From NCBI GenBank assembly GCA_003326205.1, contig LWTK01000036.1:1-64000 (forward strand): a DNA stretch of 64,000 bases, in the 5' to 3' direction. Each line of letters starts with the position of its first letter. The stretch's first letter is position 1. The notes under the pieces were generated by a model. That model had not been told where the DNA came from. It did not search any database and saw only the letters and a program-made list of their open reading frames with translations. The DNA comes from Nostoc sp. ATCC 43529 (GTDB taxonomy: Bacteria; Cyanobacteriota; Cyanobacteriia; Cyanobacteriales; Nostocaceae). A program made the translations under genes and the position numbers. Of the stretch, positions 16,469 through 25,320 are shown one piece after another.

Positions 16469-18373
16469 ATGACTGTAACAAAACTCCGTTTTCCCATTGA
16501 TATACATGCTTACAAACCGTTGAAATTAGACCCCACTAATTCAACTTTAACGAATGAGCAAAGAGAAATCCTCAAAGCAAATATTCAACTTTGTCGAGAT
16601 ACTATTGTTTTCTTTACTTCCATAGCAGCAGCAAAAAATGTAGGTGGTCATACAGGAGGAGCTTATGATACAGTTCCCGAAGTGATGATTTTAGATGCTT
16701 TCTTTCGGGGATCGGCAGATAAATTTGTGCCGATTTTCTTCGATGAAGCAGGACACAGAGTCGCCACACAATATTTAATGGCTACTTTACATGGCGATCT
16801 TGATGTGGAAGAATTGCTGCATTATCGAGAACCTTATTCTAAACTGCTTGCCCATCCAGAACGGGGACGCACTCCTGGGGTGAAATTTAGCGCCGGTAGA
16901 TTAGGACACTTATGGCCTTATGTGAATGGAGTTGCGATCGCCAATCCTCAACAAGTAGTATTCTGTTTGGGATCGGATGGTTCGCAACAAGAAGGAAATA
17001 ACGCCGAAGCCGCACGTTTAGCCGTGGCCAAGAATCTCAATGTCAAAATCATTATTGACGATAACAATTCTACTTGTAGCGGCTATCCTTCAGATTATTT
17101 ACCAGGCTACGATGTCAGTCAAACCTTAGCAGGACACGGATTAACTGTACTCGCAGGACAAGGCGAAGATTTAGATGATTTGTATAGTCGTCTGTGTCAA
17201 GCAGCTACCACAAACGGCCCAGTAGCAGTTGTGAATAAACGTCAGATGTCTCCTGGTATTGCTGGGGTAGAAGGTACGCCATTGGGTCATGATGCATTAT
17301 CGCCTGATTTGGCGATCGCATATCTGGAAACTCGCGGACACACTCAAGCGGCTAATTATCTCAAAGGAATTGTTCCACTCAAAGCAAGCTACACCTTTAC
17401 GGGTTCTAGCAGCAAAACTCGCCATATCTTCGATGCTACCGTCGTTTCAATTCTCAGTGGGATGACTCCAGCCGAACGCCAAGAAAAGGTAATGTGCATT
17501 GATAGCGATTTAGGAGAATCTTGCGGGATCAACAAAATTAGTCAAGCCTATCCAGAAATTTTCTATCACGGCGGTATCATGGAACGCGGAAACTTCGCGG
17601 CGGCGGCGGGGTTTGGGATGGAAGAGGGAAAACAAGGCATTTTCAGCACCTACAGCGCCTTTTTAGAAATGTGCATTTCCGAAATCACAATGGCGCGGCT
17701 GAATAAATCTAACGTTCTGTGCCAATTTTCCCACAGTGGCATAGATGAATTAGCAGACAACACCTGCCATTTTGGTCTGAATAACATGTTTGCAGACAAC
17801 GGTTTAGAAGATGGCTACGAAACCCGTCTGTATTATCCAGCCGATGGCGGACAAATGAAAGCCTGTGTCGAAACTATATTCCATCAACCTGGTTTAAGGT
17901 TTCTCTTTTCCAGCCGTTCCCCAGTCCCCGATATCCTCGATACTGAGGGCAAACCTTTGTTTGGAGAAAGCTATACCTTTGTTCCTGGCAAAGATGACGT
18001 GATACGCGAAGGTACAGCCGGCTACATCGTCAGTTTTGGTGAAGTGCTTTATCGTGCCCTCAATGTAGTAGAAAACCTCAAACAACAAGGCATCGATGTC
18101 GGCTTAATTAACAAGTCAACCCTAAATATGGTTGATGAAGAGATTATAGCCAAGATTGGTTCCACACCTTTTGTCTTGGTTGTAGAATCATTAAATCGTC
18201 GCACAGGTTTAGGAATTCGTTTTGGTTCCTGGTTACTAGAGAGAGGTTTCTCTCCCAAATATGCATACATGGGTACCCATCAAGAAGGATGTAGTGGAGT
18301 ATGGGAACAATTACCGAATCAAGGTATTGATGCTATTGGGATTATGAACCAAGTCAAAAAGCTGCTTGGTTAG
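16469..18373 (+). CDS. transketolase-family enzyme
   Basis: A single 634-residue chain carries both halves of transketolase. The thiamine-diphosphate motif is CLGSDGSQQEGNN near residue 168-180, followed by IIIDDNNST. The pyrimidine-binding half has MERGNFAAAAGFGMEEGK, and a C-terminal transketolase domain ends the protein. Transketolase moves two-carbon units between sugar phosphates and can make sedoheptulose 7-phosphate. The protein diverges from the canonical Calvin-cycle enzyme in many motif neighbours, suggesting a pathway-specific copy, and it closes the rightward operon of a cluster with heptose-type enzymes. A ribosome site, AAGGA, precedes ATG 16469. Assignment to the S7P supply is inference. 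Confidence 0.85.
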   Translation: MTVTKLRFPIDIHAYKPLKLDPTNSTLTNEQREILKANIQLCRDTIVFFTSIAAAKNVGGHTGGAYDTVPEVMILDAFFRGSADKFVPIFFDEAGHRVATQYLMATLHGDLDVEELLHYREPYSKLLAHPERGRTPGVKFSAGRLGHLWPYVNGVAIANPQQVVFCLGSDGSQQEGNNAEAARLAVAKNLNVKIIIDDNNSTCSGYPSDYLPGYDVSQTLAGHGLTVLAGQGEDLDDLYSRLCQAATTNGPVAVVNKRQMSPGIAGVEGTPLGHDALSPDLAIAYLETRGHTQAANYLKGIVPLKASYTFTGSSSKTRHIFDATVVSILSGMTPAERQEKVMCIDSDLGESCGINKISQAYPEIFYHGGIMERGNFAAAAGFGMEEGKQGIFSTYSAFLEMCISEITMARLNKSNVLCQFSHSGIDELADNTCHFGLNNMFADNGLEDGYETRLYYPADGGQMKACVETIFHQPGLRFLFSSRSPVPDILDTEGKPLFGESYTFVPGKDDVIREGTAGYIVSFGEVLYRALNVVENLKQQGIDVGLINKSTLNMVDEEIIAKIGSTPFVLVVESLNRRTGLGIRFGSWLLERGFSPKYAYMGTHQEGCSGVWEQLPNQGIDAIGIMNQVKKLLG

Positions 18374-18388
18374 ATGTTAAGTATTTTT

Positions 18389-18422
18389 AGATCCCTAACT
18401 TCTTGAAGAAGTCAGGGATCTA
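18389..18422. terminator. hairpin after transketolase
   Basis: TAGATCCCT-A-ACTTCTT and its complement GAAGAAGT-CAGGGATCTA form a nearly perfect inverted repeat 15 bp after the transketolase stop, without a T-run. Probably the 3' end of the operon transcript; it also resembles dispersed palindromes of this genome. Confidence 0.6.
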
Positions 18423-18637
18423 AATATATCAAGTTACAACTTCCACAACACCAAAAATTACCATCATGATTCGGGTGGTAATAGGCCTGACTTTTCACGA
18501 CAAGTTCTCAAACCGCGAAACAACGTGATTTTTTCCAGAGGTTAATTCTCAATAGCTCTAAGTTAATGAAAATAGCTAAGGTAAAAATTAGGGTTTGAGA
18601 AAAGGTCAAAATGGCATTTTTCAGATGCCGTGAAAAG

Positions 18638-19243
18638 TTAGGGCAATAGGTCTTGTGGCGCATATACATCGCGGTAGAAGGTTAGTTGTTCGCTCTTGTA
18701 GTAACAACCACCCCGATGTCCCCGGCGTATCCAGACAACTAATCCTTTGGAAGCAGTTTCATTTGTCGCATTGTCCACACACTTCCATTCAAAGTGAACA
18801 AATTCACGCCAAAAAAAGACAATCGGCCAGCACATTGTCACTCCAGGCTGTGAAAGCAATGCCCACCAATGTGTCTCTCGGTCTTTTTGATCTTCCGTAC
18901 CAACAAAGGGGCCATCTTGGCATAAATAAACCAAGTTTTTATGATACTCACCACTTAAGATATTGTTTCCTCTTCCTCCTCCTGTTCTCAAAGCTGCACA
19001 ATGGGTTGGCCACCAATCCTTGTTTTCTTTTTCGATTTGTGCCCAGGTATAATTATTATCTACTGGTGGAACTTCATCTTCTTTCAGACTAACGTAATAT
19101 TCTCCCTTTTCAAGTAATAGTTCCTGTTGCTCTGGGGAAATAAGTCCAGGTCTTGAAAAGTCTGCCTCTAAGCCCCAATACGTGTAATAATTGATTGGCT
19201 TTTGAAGTCTTAATTGTCTTAATTGCTCAAATTGATCGGCCAT
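18638..19243 (-). CDS. hypothetical protein inside the carbohydrate cluster
   Basis: This 201-residue protein is of a family I do not recognise. It is hydrophilic and rich in Trp, Tyr and His, with no signal peptide or membrane helix. Notable segments are YYTYWGLEADFSRPG near the N-terminus, TGGGRGNNILSG in the middle, THWWALLSQPG, and IRRGHRGGCYYKSE near the end. It is the only minus-strand gene between the transketolase and GmhB genes, so it is probably not cotranscribed with them. Composition is consistent with a real soluble protein. Confidence 0.65.
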   Translation of the reverse strand: MADQFEQLRQLRLQKPINYYTYWGLEADFSRPGLISPEQQELLLEKGEYYVSLKEDEVPPVDNNYTWAQIEKENKDWWPTHCAALRTGGGRGNNILSGEYHKNLVYLCQDGPFVGTEDQKDRETHWWALLSQPGVTMCWPIVFFWREFVHFEWKCVDNATNETASKGLVVWIRRGHRGGCYYKSEQLTFYRDVYAPQDLLP

Positions 19244-19831
19244 GTTCTTAATTCCTTCGACGAAAAATATTTAATGCTTAAATTGCAACAGTTTATTCTG
19301 GCTAAAAAGCAGAAAGGAGAAAGCTGGCAATAGAAAATTTGCTGTTCTCACCAGCACTAGGAACGAAAGAAAATCAAGGTTATTTAATAACCCTTATTGT
19401 TGTTTAAACAAATATTTTTTCCTTAACTAGAATTATGTATGAATACAGATATCAAACAAAAATACTTAAAGTCAAGGACATTTAAGAGAAATCTGCGGAC
19501 AGTTAAGACAGTTAAGACAGTTAAGACAGTTAAGACCGTTTTTAAGAGAAATACATGCTCTACAATCCTTGTTATATAAAGGATTTAAAAATTTTAGCCA
19601 CATCAATTTGGTTGTGATTCTAAATAATTCCAGTTGCTAATTAATTGATGGGAGGGATTGGGATAAAATTATTTCAAGGGCTATCGCTACCGCTTAAAGC
19701 ATTAATTTTTGTGTTTACTTTTCAACAAGCATTTTTAGATAATTTAAATTAAATATAGAAGACTACAATTTACTTAATTTTGGCTCTACTTGGATGCTAA
19801 TGCAGGTCGTAACAACAATAAAGTTAGTCAA
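19244..19831. promoter_or_regulatory. gene-free spacer upstream of the GmhB gene
   Basis: An AT-rich region with divergent promoters for the hypothetical gene and GmhB. It holds the ACAGTTAAG array at 19497-19538, flanked by a direct repeat. A 46-codon ORF reading through the array (TVKTVK) is a by-product of the 9-nt period. No other structure was recognised. Confidence 0.5.
19481..19552. repeat. four-copy ACAGTTAAG array between 12-bp direct repeats
   Basis: CAGTTAA occurs at 19500, 19509, 19518 and 19527 after CGGA. On each side stands TTTAAGAGAAAT (19481-19492 and 19541-19552), a perfect 12-bp direct repeat. Confidence 0.85.
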
Positions 19832-20365
19832 ATGATGGAAGTCGCTTTTCTCGATCGCGATGGTGTTATCAATGTTGATTACGGCTATGTTTTTAAACGC
19901 GAGCAGTTTGAATTTATTGATGGTCTGTTTACCATCTGTCGTCTATTGCACGATTTAAATTATGAATTGATTGTAATTACTAATCAGTCAGGCATTGCTC
20001 GTGGTTATTATTCCGAACAGGATTTTTTAGACCTAACTGCATGGATGTGCGAACAATTTAAAAAACAAGGTGTACCATTGCTTGATGTATTTTATTGCCC
20101 ACATCACCCGGAAGCTACCATATCTAATTACCGTCAAAACTGCCGATGTCGTAAACCATCCCCAGGAATGATTGAGCAGGCTTGCCAAAAATATCCAATA
20201 GACTTGCAAAACTCAATCTTGATTGGTGATAAAACATCCGATATGCAAGCAGCCAAAACCGCAGGGATCGGTAAATTTTATTTGCTTGGTAAAGAAGTTG
20301 TTGAAGAACAATTGGTGGTGTCTGCTCGGCTAGATAATTTACTTCAACTAGAGTCTTTCATTTAA
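19832..20365 (+). CDS. gmhB: D-glycero-D-manno-heptose 1,7-bisphosphate 7-phosphatase (GmhB-type HAD)
   Basis: This 177-residue HAD phosphatase closely follows GmhB and the histidinol-phosphatase subfamily. AFLDRDGVINVDYGYV holds nucleophile Asp8 and Asp10, VITNQSGIARGY is the next motif, and a zinc-type loop YCPHHPE...CRCRKPSPGM and LIGDKTSDMQAA follow. GmhB removes the C7 phosphate of heptose 1,7-bisphosphate before nucleotide activation. The frame is open from 19790, but the 14 extra residues lack family similarity and a ribosome site, so ATG 19832 (or 19835) is preferred. With the GmhA-like and kinase/nucleotidyltransferase genes, the heptose pathway is complete in this window. Confidence 0.85.
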   Translation: MMEVAFLDRDGVINVDYGYVFKREQFEFIDGLFTICRLLHDLNYELIVITNQSGIARGYYSEQDFLDLTAWMCEQFKKQGVPLLDVFYCPHHPEATISNYRQNCRCRKPSPGMIEQACQKYPIDLQNSILIGDKTSDMQAAKTAGIGKFYLLGKEVVEEQLVVSARLDNLLQLESFI

Positions 20366-20376
20366 ATATATCCATT

Positions 20377-20474
20377 TATTAAACATTCCTAAAATTTATA
20401 GCGATCGCTAATAAAAAATAGGAAGATTAATTTGTCGCTGCAATTCAACTAATAAGGTTATCACCAGATGAATA
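20377..20474 (+). repeat. leader shared with the region before yjbQ (copy 1)
   Basis: About 98 bp ending at the GT61 start codon resemble 23278-23375, sharing TATTAAACATTC, TAAAATTTA, GGAAGATTA and TTTGT.GCTGCA blocks in order. A duplicated promoter/leader is the simplest explanation. Confidence 0.7.
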
Positions 20475-21763
20475 AAGCTTGGCGTTATTTACAAGAGTTT
20501 TTAATATTTAAATTAATTTATCCTATTTTATTAAAATATATTAACGAGCATCTCATCGCACTAACTGACGAGATGAAGAAAGATAAAAAGGAGAATAACG
20601 TTCCCAAATTAGAACCAGAATATCAACAATTACCCATTCTTCGGTTTATTTATTCAATTTTATTCAACTATCTTCATAAAAATCTAATTCCCAGAGTAGA
20701 TTTGCTAGAGCAATGTCAAAAACAAAATAATCTTTATCAATTAAAGTATCAAGAAGTTATTCAGATAGAACCAGCTATCAGTTATCAAGAAATTCCGGCT
20801 GCATTTAGAGAAAAAGAAGGTAAATTTGAATTTACTAATCCTTTTGCTGCGGTTGTCAGAAATGTAGAATTATTGGGAATTCATGCCATTGGATTTACCC
20901 AAGAGAAAAAAATTATCTTAGAAACAGTTTTAGACAGAGTAGATGTTTTAGAACATACTGCCATTTCCACACTGAGACAAGGTTTTAATTTTCAATATCT
21001 TACACCAGTTGGGAATATAGAGCATATAGATTTAGCTTGTTCGTTAGTTAATTATTGGAGTCCTTTATATGCTCATTGGATATATGAGGCTTTAACTCGA
21101 TTAGAAGTCCTTGAATCTTATTCTCAAAAGACAGGCAAAAAACCAAAATTAATTATTGATAAAAACCCGCCAATTTGGGAAATTCGCTCTTTAGAACTGA
21201 TGGGTTATCGTCCAGAAGATTATATCGAATGGAATGGAACTAGAGCCAAAATTAACGAATTAGTTGTTTGCTCTAAACGCCGTGAGGGAGGACGTATTTC
21301 CATCAAAGCCTGTCACTGGGTAAGAGAACGTATTTTGAGCAATATCGATACTTATGCAAACCCAAATCTGCTTTTGAGTCCGAAGATTTTTATTTCCCGG
21401 AGAAAAGCAAATGCTCGACGCATTTTGAACGAAGAAGAAGTAATAAATACTTTAGCAAAAATGGATTTTGTTCCTTATGTACTTGAAGATTTAGATTTTG
21501 CAGACCAAGTGAAGCTATTTGCTCAAGCTGAATTTATTATTGCTCCTCATGGTGGTGGAGTTACAAATATTATTTTCTCGCAAAATTTAACGTTAATTGA
21601 ACTATTTGGTGAAAAAATTAGCCATTTTTATTATACAGTTGCTCAGGGATTAAAATTTGATTATGCTTGTATGTTTTGTGAAGCCAAAAATGAAGATATT
21701 ATTGTCAATTGCGAAGAATTAACTCAGATGGTCTATAGGATGACAAAAACTAGAATCGGATGA
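20468..21763 (+). CDS. glycosyltransferase family 61 protein
   Basis: This 431-residue protein carries the GT61 (DUF563) C-terminal domain at about 180-420. The best marker is FIIAPHGGGVTNIIFSQ, followed by LTLIELFGE, the nucleotide-sugar-binding region of this family. The N-terminal 110 residues are charged and helical and contain two similar segments (FKLIYPILLKYINEHLIALTD and FIYSILFNYLHKNLIPRVD), possibly membrane-associated helices. It follows GmhB by 102 bp. A role in adding a sugar to the cluster's glycan is likely; donor and acceptor are unknown. Confidence 0.85.
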   Translation: MNKAWRYLQEFLIFKLIYPILLKYINEHLIALTDEMKKDKKENNVPKLEPEYQQLPILRFIYSILFNYLHKNLIPRVDLLEQCQKQNNLYQLKYQEVIQIEPAISYQEIPAAFREKEGKFEFTNPFAAVVRNVELLGIHAIGFTQEKKIILETVLDRVDVLEHTAISTLRQGFNFQYLTPVGNIEHIDLACSLVNYWSPLYAHWIYEALTRLEVLESYSQKTGKKPKLIIDKNPPIWEIRSLELMGYRPEDYIEWNGTRAKINELVVCSKRREGGRISIKACHWVRERILSNIDTYANPNLLLSPKIFISRRKANARRILNEEEVINTLAKMDFVPYVLEDLDFADQVKLFAQAEFIIAPHGGGVTNIIFSQNLTLIELFGEKISHFYYTVAQGLKFDYACMFCEAKNEDIIVNCEELTQMVYRMTKTRIG

Positions 21764-21813
21764 TGGAAATTAGATAAGTGCAATTATAGCGAGAGACTGG
21801 GGACTTGAAAAAT

Positions 21814-21917
21814 AAATCTTAAGTAGGGTGTGTTGTCGCAAAGCGCAACGCACCTCAATTGATATAGTCTATCGAGGTGCGTTAGCCTTCGGCATAACAC
21901 ACCCTACTTAAGATTTA
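21814..21917. terminator. 104-bp composite palindrome between convergent genes
   Basis: Outer arms AAATCTTAAGTAGGGTGTGTT and the complementary ACACACCCTACTTAAGATTT (21899-21917) enclose CGCAACGCACCTC/GAGGTGCGTTAG, members of the 3794 palindrome family. It separates the GT61 gene from the convergent desaturase gene and probably ends transcription from both sides. Confidence 0.75.
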
Positions 21918-21946
21918 CTATTGCTTGAGATTTAGCGATTATAGTT

Positions 21947-22690
21947 TTAAATTCCCACAATCATTTTTACTGTTACTGGTTCGTCAATTCCAGCAGATTG
22001 ATTTTCATCTAAATGATATGTATCGGGATCTAAATAAGTTCCAAATAAGCGATCGAAAATAGTTAAACTATCTCCGAAGTTTCTCCCCCTCATGTCATAA
22101 TGATGTAAGCTATGAAACCGAGGTGTGACATAAATCCACTCTAATATTTTCATCCAAGGCTGCGATTTGACATTGAGATGTATCCAATTATTTTGAAAAG
22201 CGCCATGTAAAGATACTATCGTCATCAATTCTAGAGGAATGCCTAGCAATGGGAACCAAATAACTGAAAATGTATATAAAATTTCACTGGTCAAACTCGA
22301 TCTTTGTGCCGCTAACCACCATACTGACTGACTTGAATGATGCCACTTATGAGTTAACCACGTATACTCATTTGCATGTTGCATTCGATGGATTATGTAA
22401 TAAACAAGCTCTTTTAGCACAAAAGCAGTAACGAATCTCACCCATAATGGTAAAGAGAAAATTCCAGTTGATTCTACAATTTCCCTTGGGAAAGTTAAGA
22501 CTTTTGTTAGTACAATCCAAGTAACATAGTTATTGATTAACATATAACAAAATGCTACTGATGCCGCCTGAAATTCTTTGAAAAATTCAGATTTATATTT
22601 GACCAAGCGGAGAGGATCTTGTTTTTCCCAAAGCCAGAGTATTACACCTGAACTAAAAGTCATTAGCCAGTATAAAAGTATAGTTTTCAT
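21947..22690 (-). CDS. sterol desaturase/fatty acid hydroxylase family membrane protein
   Basis: This 247-residue membrane protein has the di-iron histidine clusters of the fatty-acid-hydroxylase superfamily: HRMQH, HKWHHSS and, near the C-terminus, RFHSLHHYD. Three to four membrane helices flank them. Members use O2 to hydroxylate or desaturate lipids, carotenoids or sterols at the membrane. It is convergent with the GT61 gene and divergent from yjbQ, so it is a separate unit. It might act on a lipid carrier or lipid tail linked to the glycan cluster, but its position alone does not prove this. Confidence 0.88.
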   Translation of the reverse strand: MKTILLYWLMTFSSGVILWLWEKQDPLRLVKYKSEFFKEFQAASVAFCYMLINNYVTWIVLTKVLTFPREIVESTGIFSLPLWVRFVTAFVLKELVYYIIHRMQHANEYTWLTHKWHHSSQSVWWLAAQRSSLTSEILYTFSVIWFPLLGIPLELMTIVSLHGAFQNNWIHLNVKSQPWMKILEWIYVTPRFHSLHHYDMRGRNFGDSLTIFDRLFGTYLDPDTYHLDENQSAGIDEPVTVKMIVGI

Positions 22691-22992
22691 CAGAATTCAA
22701 TGCACAAGATGTTGTTAGACTGTCAGATTAGCACCTCAAATATTGCGCTTAACCATTGATTTGGGATCTATGATTAAGCACAAGAGTCATCACTGTAATA
22801 TTCTTAAATGCACAAAGATATCCCAATTAATTTTCATATCACCATCTGTTATCAAGTGAGTAAAAATTATTTCAGATTAACTGTGCTATTTTATTAATGA
22901 TGTTTTACATCCGTAATATTGTGACTCGATATCGAAGTAGTTAATCTTGAGTTTCAAACTAGTAATTTATCACCAATTGAGCGATGGCACAA

Positions 22993-23020
22993 GGACAGTT
23001 AAGACAGTTAAGACAGTTTA
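22993..23020. repeat. three-copy ACAGTTAAG array
   Basis: GGACAGTTAAG-ACAGTTAAG-ACAGTTTA, with CAGTTAA starting at 22996 and 23005 and a variant at 23014. Third occurrence of the cluster's 9-nt repeat. Confidence 0.8.
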
Positions 23021-23277
23021 TCTCATATTTTTTAGACAGACTACTTACAGGGAAAATGCACTACTTCTAAAATTTTGATGGTTAGAGCTTTTATTCAGTC
23101 AGACTTTCAACCTGAGTGTGAATTTCTGTAGGATTGCTAAAAAAACCCTTAGAAGCCGCGTTACTGATTTCATGTGAATCTACTTATAGCATTTCCCGTT
23201 ATAGTGAGGTACAAGGTAGGGGCACAAAGCTTTGCAACCCTACAAATTTCTGTACCTCATTTGATTGGGAACCGCTA

Positions 23278-23482
23278 TATTAAACATTCATAAAATTTAG
23301 ATTAAATCATCCTAAAAAAGTGGAAGATTACTTTGTTGCTGCAAATTCACCTATGAAAGTTATAGACAGACGAATCAAACTTAGTAGGATTTACAACAAT
23401 TAAAATAAATGCTCCGGTTTGGACAACAGAAACGATTCAGCAAGAGACAAAATTGTGGTTTGAGCATCTAGGAAAAGCATAA
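23278..23482 (+). pseudogene. duplicated leader followed by a 37-codon coding scar
   Basis: Bases 23278-23375 resemble the 98-bp leader of the GT61 gene, but the position of its start codon reads ACG. From 23368 an open stretch follows (DESNLVGFTTIKINAPVWTT, then ETIQQETKLWFEHLGKA) to a TAA at 23480-23482, with stop codons just before it. It looks like the 3' end of a gene whose body was deleted. I do not recognise the family. It ends 2 bp before yjbQ. Confidence 0.4.
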
Positions 23483-23484
23483 AA

Positions 23485-23907
23485 ATGACAAACTCATCCC
23501 TCAGACTTTACCAACAAGGAATCAAAGTGCAAACCACTGGGAAATCTCTGTGTCAGATTACACCCCAAGTCCAAGCGATCGTTACAGAATCGGGAATTCA
23601 AGCAGGGCTTTGTAACCTTTTTATTCGTCATACTTCAGCTAGTTTACTGATTCAGGAAAATGATGCCAAACCCGATGTCGAAGCCTTTTTTGCCAAATTA
23701 GTGCCAGAAACAGGTCAATATATCCTACCAGGAGAGGGTTTAGACGATATGCCTGCACATATCCGATGTGCCCTCACCCATACCTCCGAACAAATCCCCA
23801 TTGCCCAAAGTCTTTTGCAACTGGGTCGTTTACAAGATATTTTTATCTGGGAACATCGCCAGTCTGGTCATAGCCGTGAAGTTCTGATTAATATTTTGGG
23901 ATATTAA
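23485..23907 (+). CDS. YjbQ/UPF0047 family protein
   Basis: This 140-residue protein is full length for the YjbQ family. It has RHTSASLLIQENDAKPDV, LPGEGLDDMPAHIRCAL, the metal-ligand-like motif THTSEQIPI, and LGRLQDIFIWEHR near the C-terminus. E. coli YjbQ shows weak thiamine-phosphate synthase activity, but the true role of the family is uncertain. The aminotransferase gene begins 1 bp after its stop, so the two are cotranscribed and probably translationally coupled, tying this family member to sugar or cofactor metabolism in the cluster. Confidence 0.9.
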   Translation: MTNSSLRLYQQGIKVQTTGKSLCQITPQVQAIVTESGIQAGLCNLFIRHTSASLLIQENDAKPDVEAFFAKLVPETGQYILPGEGLDDMPAHIRCALTHTSEQIPIAQSLLQLGRLQDIFIWEHRQSGHSREVLINILGY

Positions 23908-23908
23908 A

Positions 23909-25033
23909 GTGCAACAACTAACAATTAATCAAATTCCCTACATCAACCTCAAAAGTCAACACGCTGCTTTGAAGTCTGAATTGTTAGCAGCAGTTGGTGA
24001 AGTTCTTGATGACGGCAACTTTATTTTAGGCGAACAAGTTGCAGAATTTGAGCATCAGTTTGCTCAATTGTGCGGTGTTCGTTATGCCATCGGAGTCAAT
24101 TCTGGGACAGATGCGCTAATTTTCGCACTCAAAGCCCTTGGTATTGGTTCTGGCGATGAAGTCATCACTGCGCCGAATTCTTTTGTAGCTTCAGCTAGCT
24201 GTATTCGAGTGCTGGGGGCAAAACCTGTATTCGTCGATGTCGGCGATGATTACAACATTGATGTAAGTCAAATTGCAGCTGCCATTACTCCCAAAACCAA
24301 AGCAATTATCCCAGTGCATCTGACAGGGCGACCATGCGACATGGAACCAATTTTAGCCCTAGCTCAAGAAAAAAGAATCGCCGTAGTCGAAGATGCAGCC
24401 CAAGCAGTACTCGCAGAATATCAAGGCCGACGAGTGGGTTCTTTTGGCACAGTGGGCTGTTTTAGTTTACATGCTTTAAAAAACTTAAATGCTTGTGGAG
24501 ATGGGGGAGTATTAGTTACAGACGATCGCGATTTGCACGACAAGCTAAAAATCATGCGGAATATTGGCTTGCGTACCCGCGATGACTGTGTTTTGTGGTC
24601 GCATAATTCCCGTTTGGATACCCTACAAGCAGCAATTCTTTTAGTCAAATTGCGCTATCTCCACGAATGGACGCAACAACGTCGGCAAAATGCTCGTTAT
24701 TACCAAACTCAACTCGCCGACATTCCTCAGATCCAAATACCACCAGAACGCGAGTGGGAAAAATGCGTCTACCACACCTTTGTAATCCAAGCAGAACGCC
24801 GCGATGAACTGCGTCAATTTTTGAGCGATCGCGGTATTGGTACCGCAATTCATTATCCAGTACCAATTCACTTATCTACAGTAGGTAAAGAATTAGGCTA
24901 TCCACAAGGAAGTTTCCCTGTTACAGAAATGCAAGCACGCCGAATCCTCAGCTTACCTATTTATCAAGGATTAACCGTTGAAGAACTCCATCAAGTCTGT
25001 GAAAACATTAAATTATTCTATCGATATTCGTAA
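23909..25033 (+). CDS. DegT/DnrJ/EryC1/StrS aminotransferase
   Basis: This 374-residue PLP enzyme of the sugar-aminotransferase family starts at GTG 23909, directly after the yjbQ stop. It has GVNSGTDAL at 62-70 for phosphate binding, EDAAQ with Asp162 under the PLP ring, and SLHALKNLNACGDGG with the Schiff-base Lys191. Family members transfer an amino group from glutamate or glutamine to a keto-sugar, usually nucleotide-linked. No matching 4-ketosugar dehydratase is nearby except the epimerase at 5466. The downstream SDR and TIM-barrel genes could supply a 3-keto sugar instead; this is inference. Confidence 0.9.
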   Translation: MQQLTINQIPYINLKSQHAALKSELLAAVGEVLDDGNFILGEQVAEFEHQFAQLCGVRYAIGVNSGTDALIFALKALGIGSGDEVITAPNSFVASASCIRVLGAKPVFVDVGDDYNIDVSQIAAAITPKTKAIIPVHLTGRPCDMEPILALAQEKRIAVVEDAAQAVLAEYQGRRVGSFGTVGCFSLHALKNLNACGDGGVLVTDDRDLHDKLKIMRNIGLRTRDDCVLWSHNSRLDTLQAAILLVKLRYLHEWTQQRRQNARYYQTQLADIPQIQIPPEREWEKCVYHTFVIQAERRDELRQFLSDRGIGTAIHYPVPIHLSTVGKELGYPQGSFPVTEMQARRILSLPIYQGLTVEELHQVCENIKLFYRYS

Positions 25034-25091
25034 CACTTACACAGGCGTTGCAGGATCGATTAGAGACTCCCAAGAAATTAATTACCATCTA

Positions 25092-25153
25092 CTTGTGGGG
25101 TGGACATCTTGTCCGCCCATGATTAGGGGCGGGCGAGACGCCCACCCCACAAG
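25092..25153. repeat. 62-bp GC-rich palindrome, family A
   Basis: CTTGTGGGGTGGACATC pairs with GAGACGCCCACCCCACAAG, close to the copies at 5291 and 47302. It lies between the aminotransferase and TIM-barrel genes. Confidence 0.9.
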
Positions 25154-25320
25154 AATTAGTTGATTATTTTTTTATTTGCAAGTCCCTTTATATTCCCTTC
25201 CTGCTAAAAAAATTAACTATCTCCTGTTTTTCTCTGTGTTTTTTGCGCCTAGAGCGGTTTGTAAAAGCCAAATACAAATTCACAATCCAAAATCCAAAAT
25301 CTAAAATCCAAAATCCAAAT

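Larger units (their letters stand above)
22691..23484. other. 794-bp gene-poor spacer with repeat array and gene scar
   Basis: It contains a three-copy ACAGTTAAG array at 22993-23020, a partial palindrome near 23200-23280, the second copy of the GT61 leader (23278-23375) and a short coding remnant before yjbQ. No intact gene was found. Confidence 0.6.
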
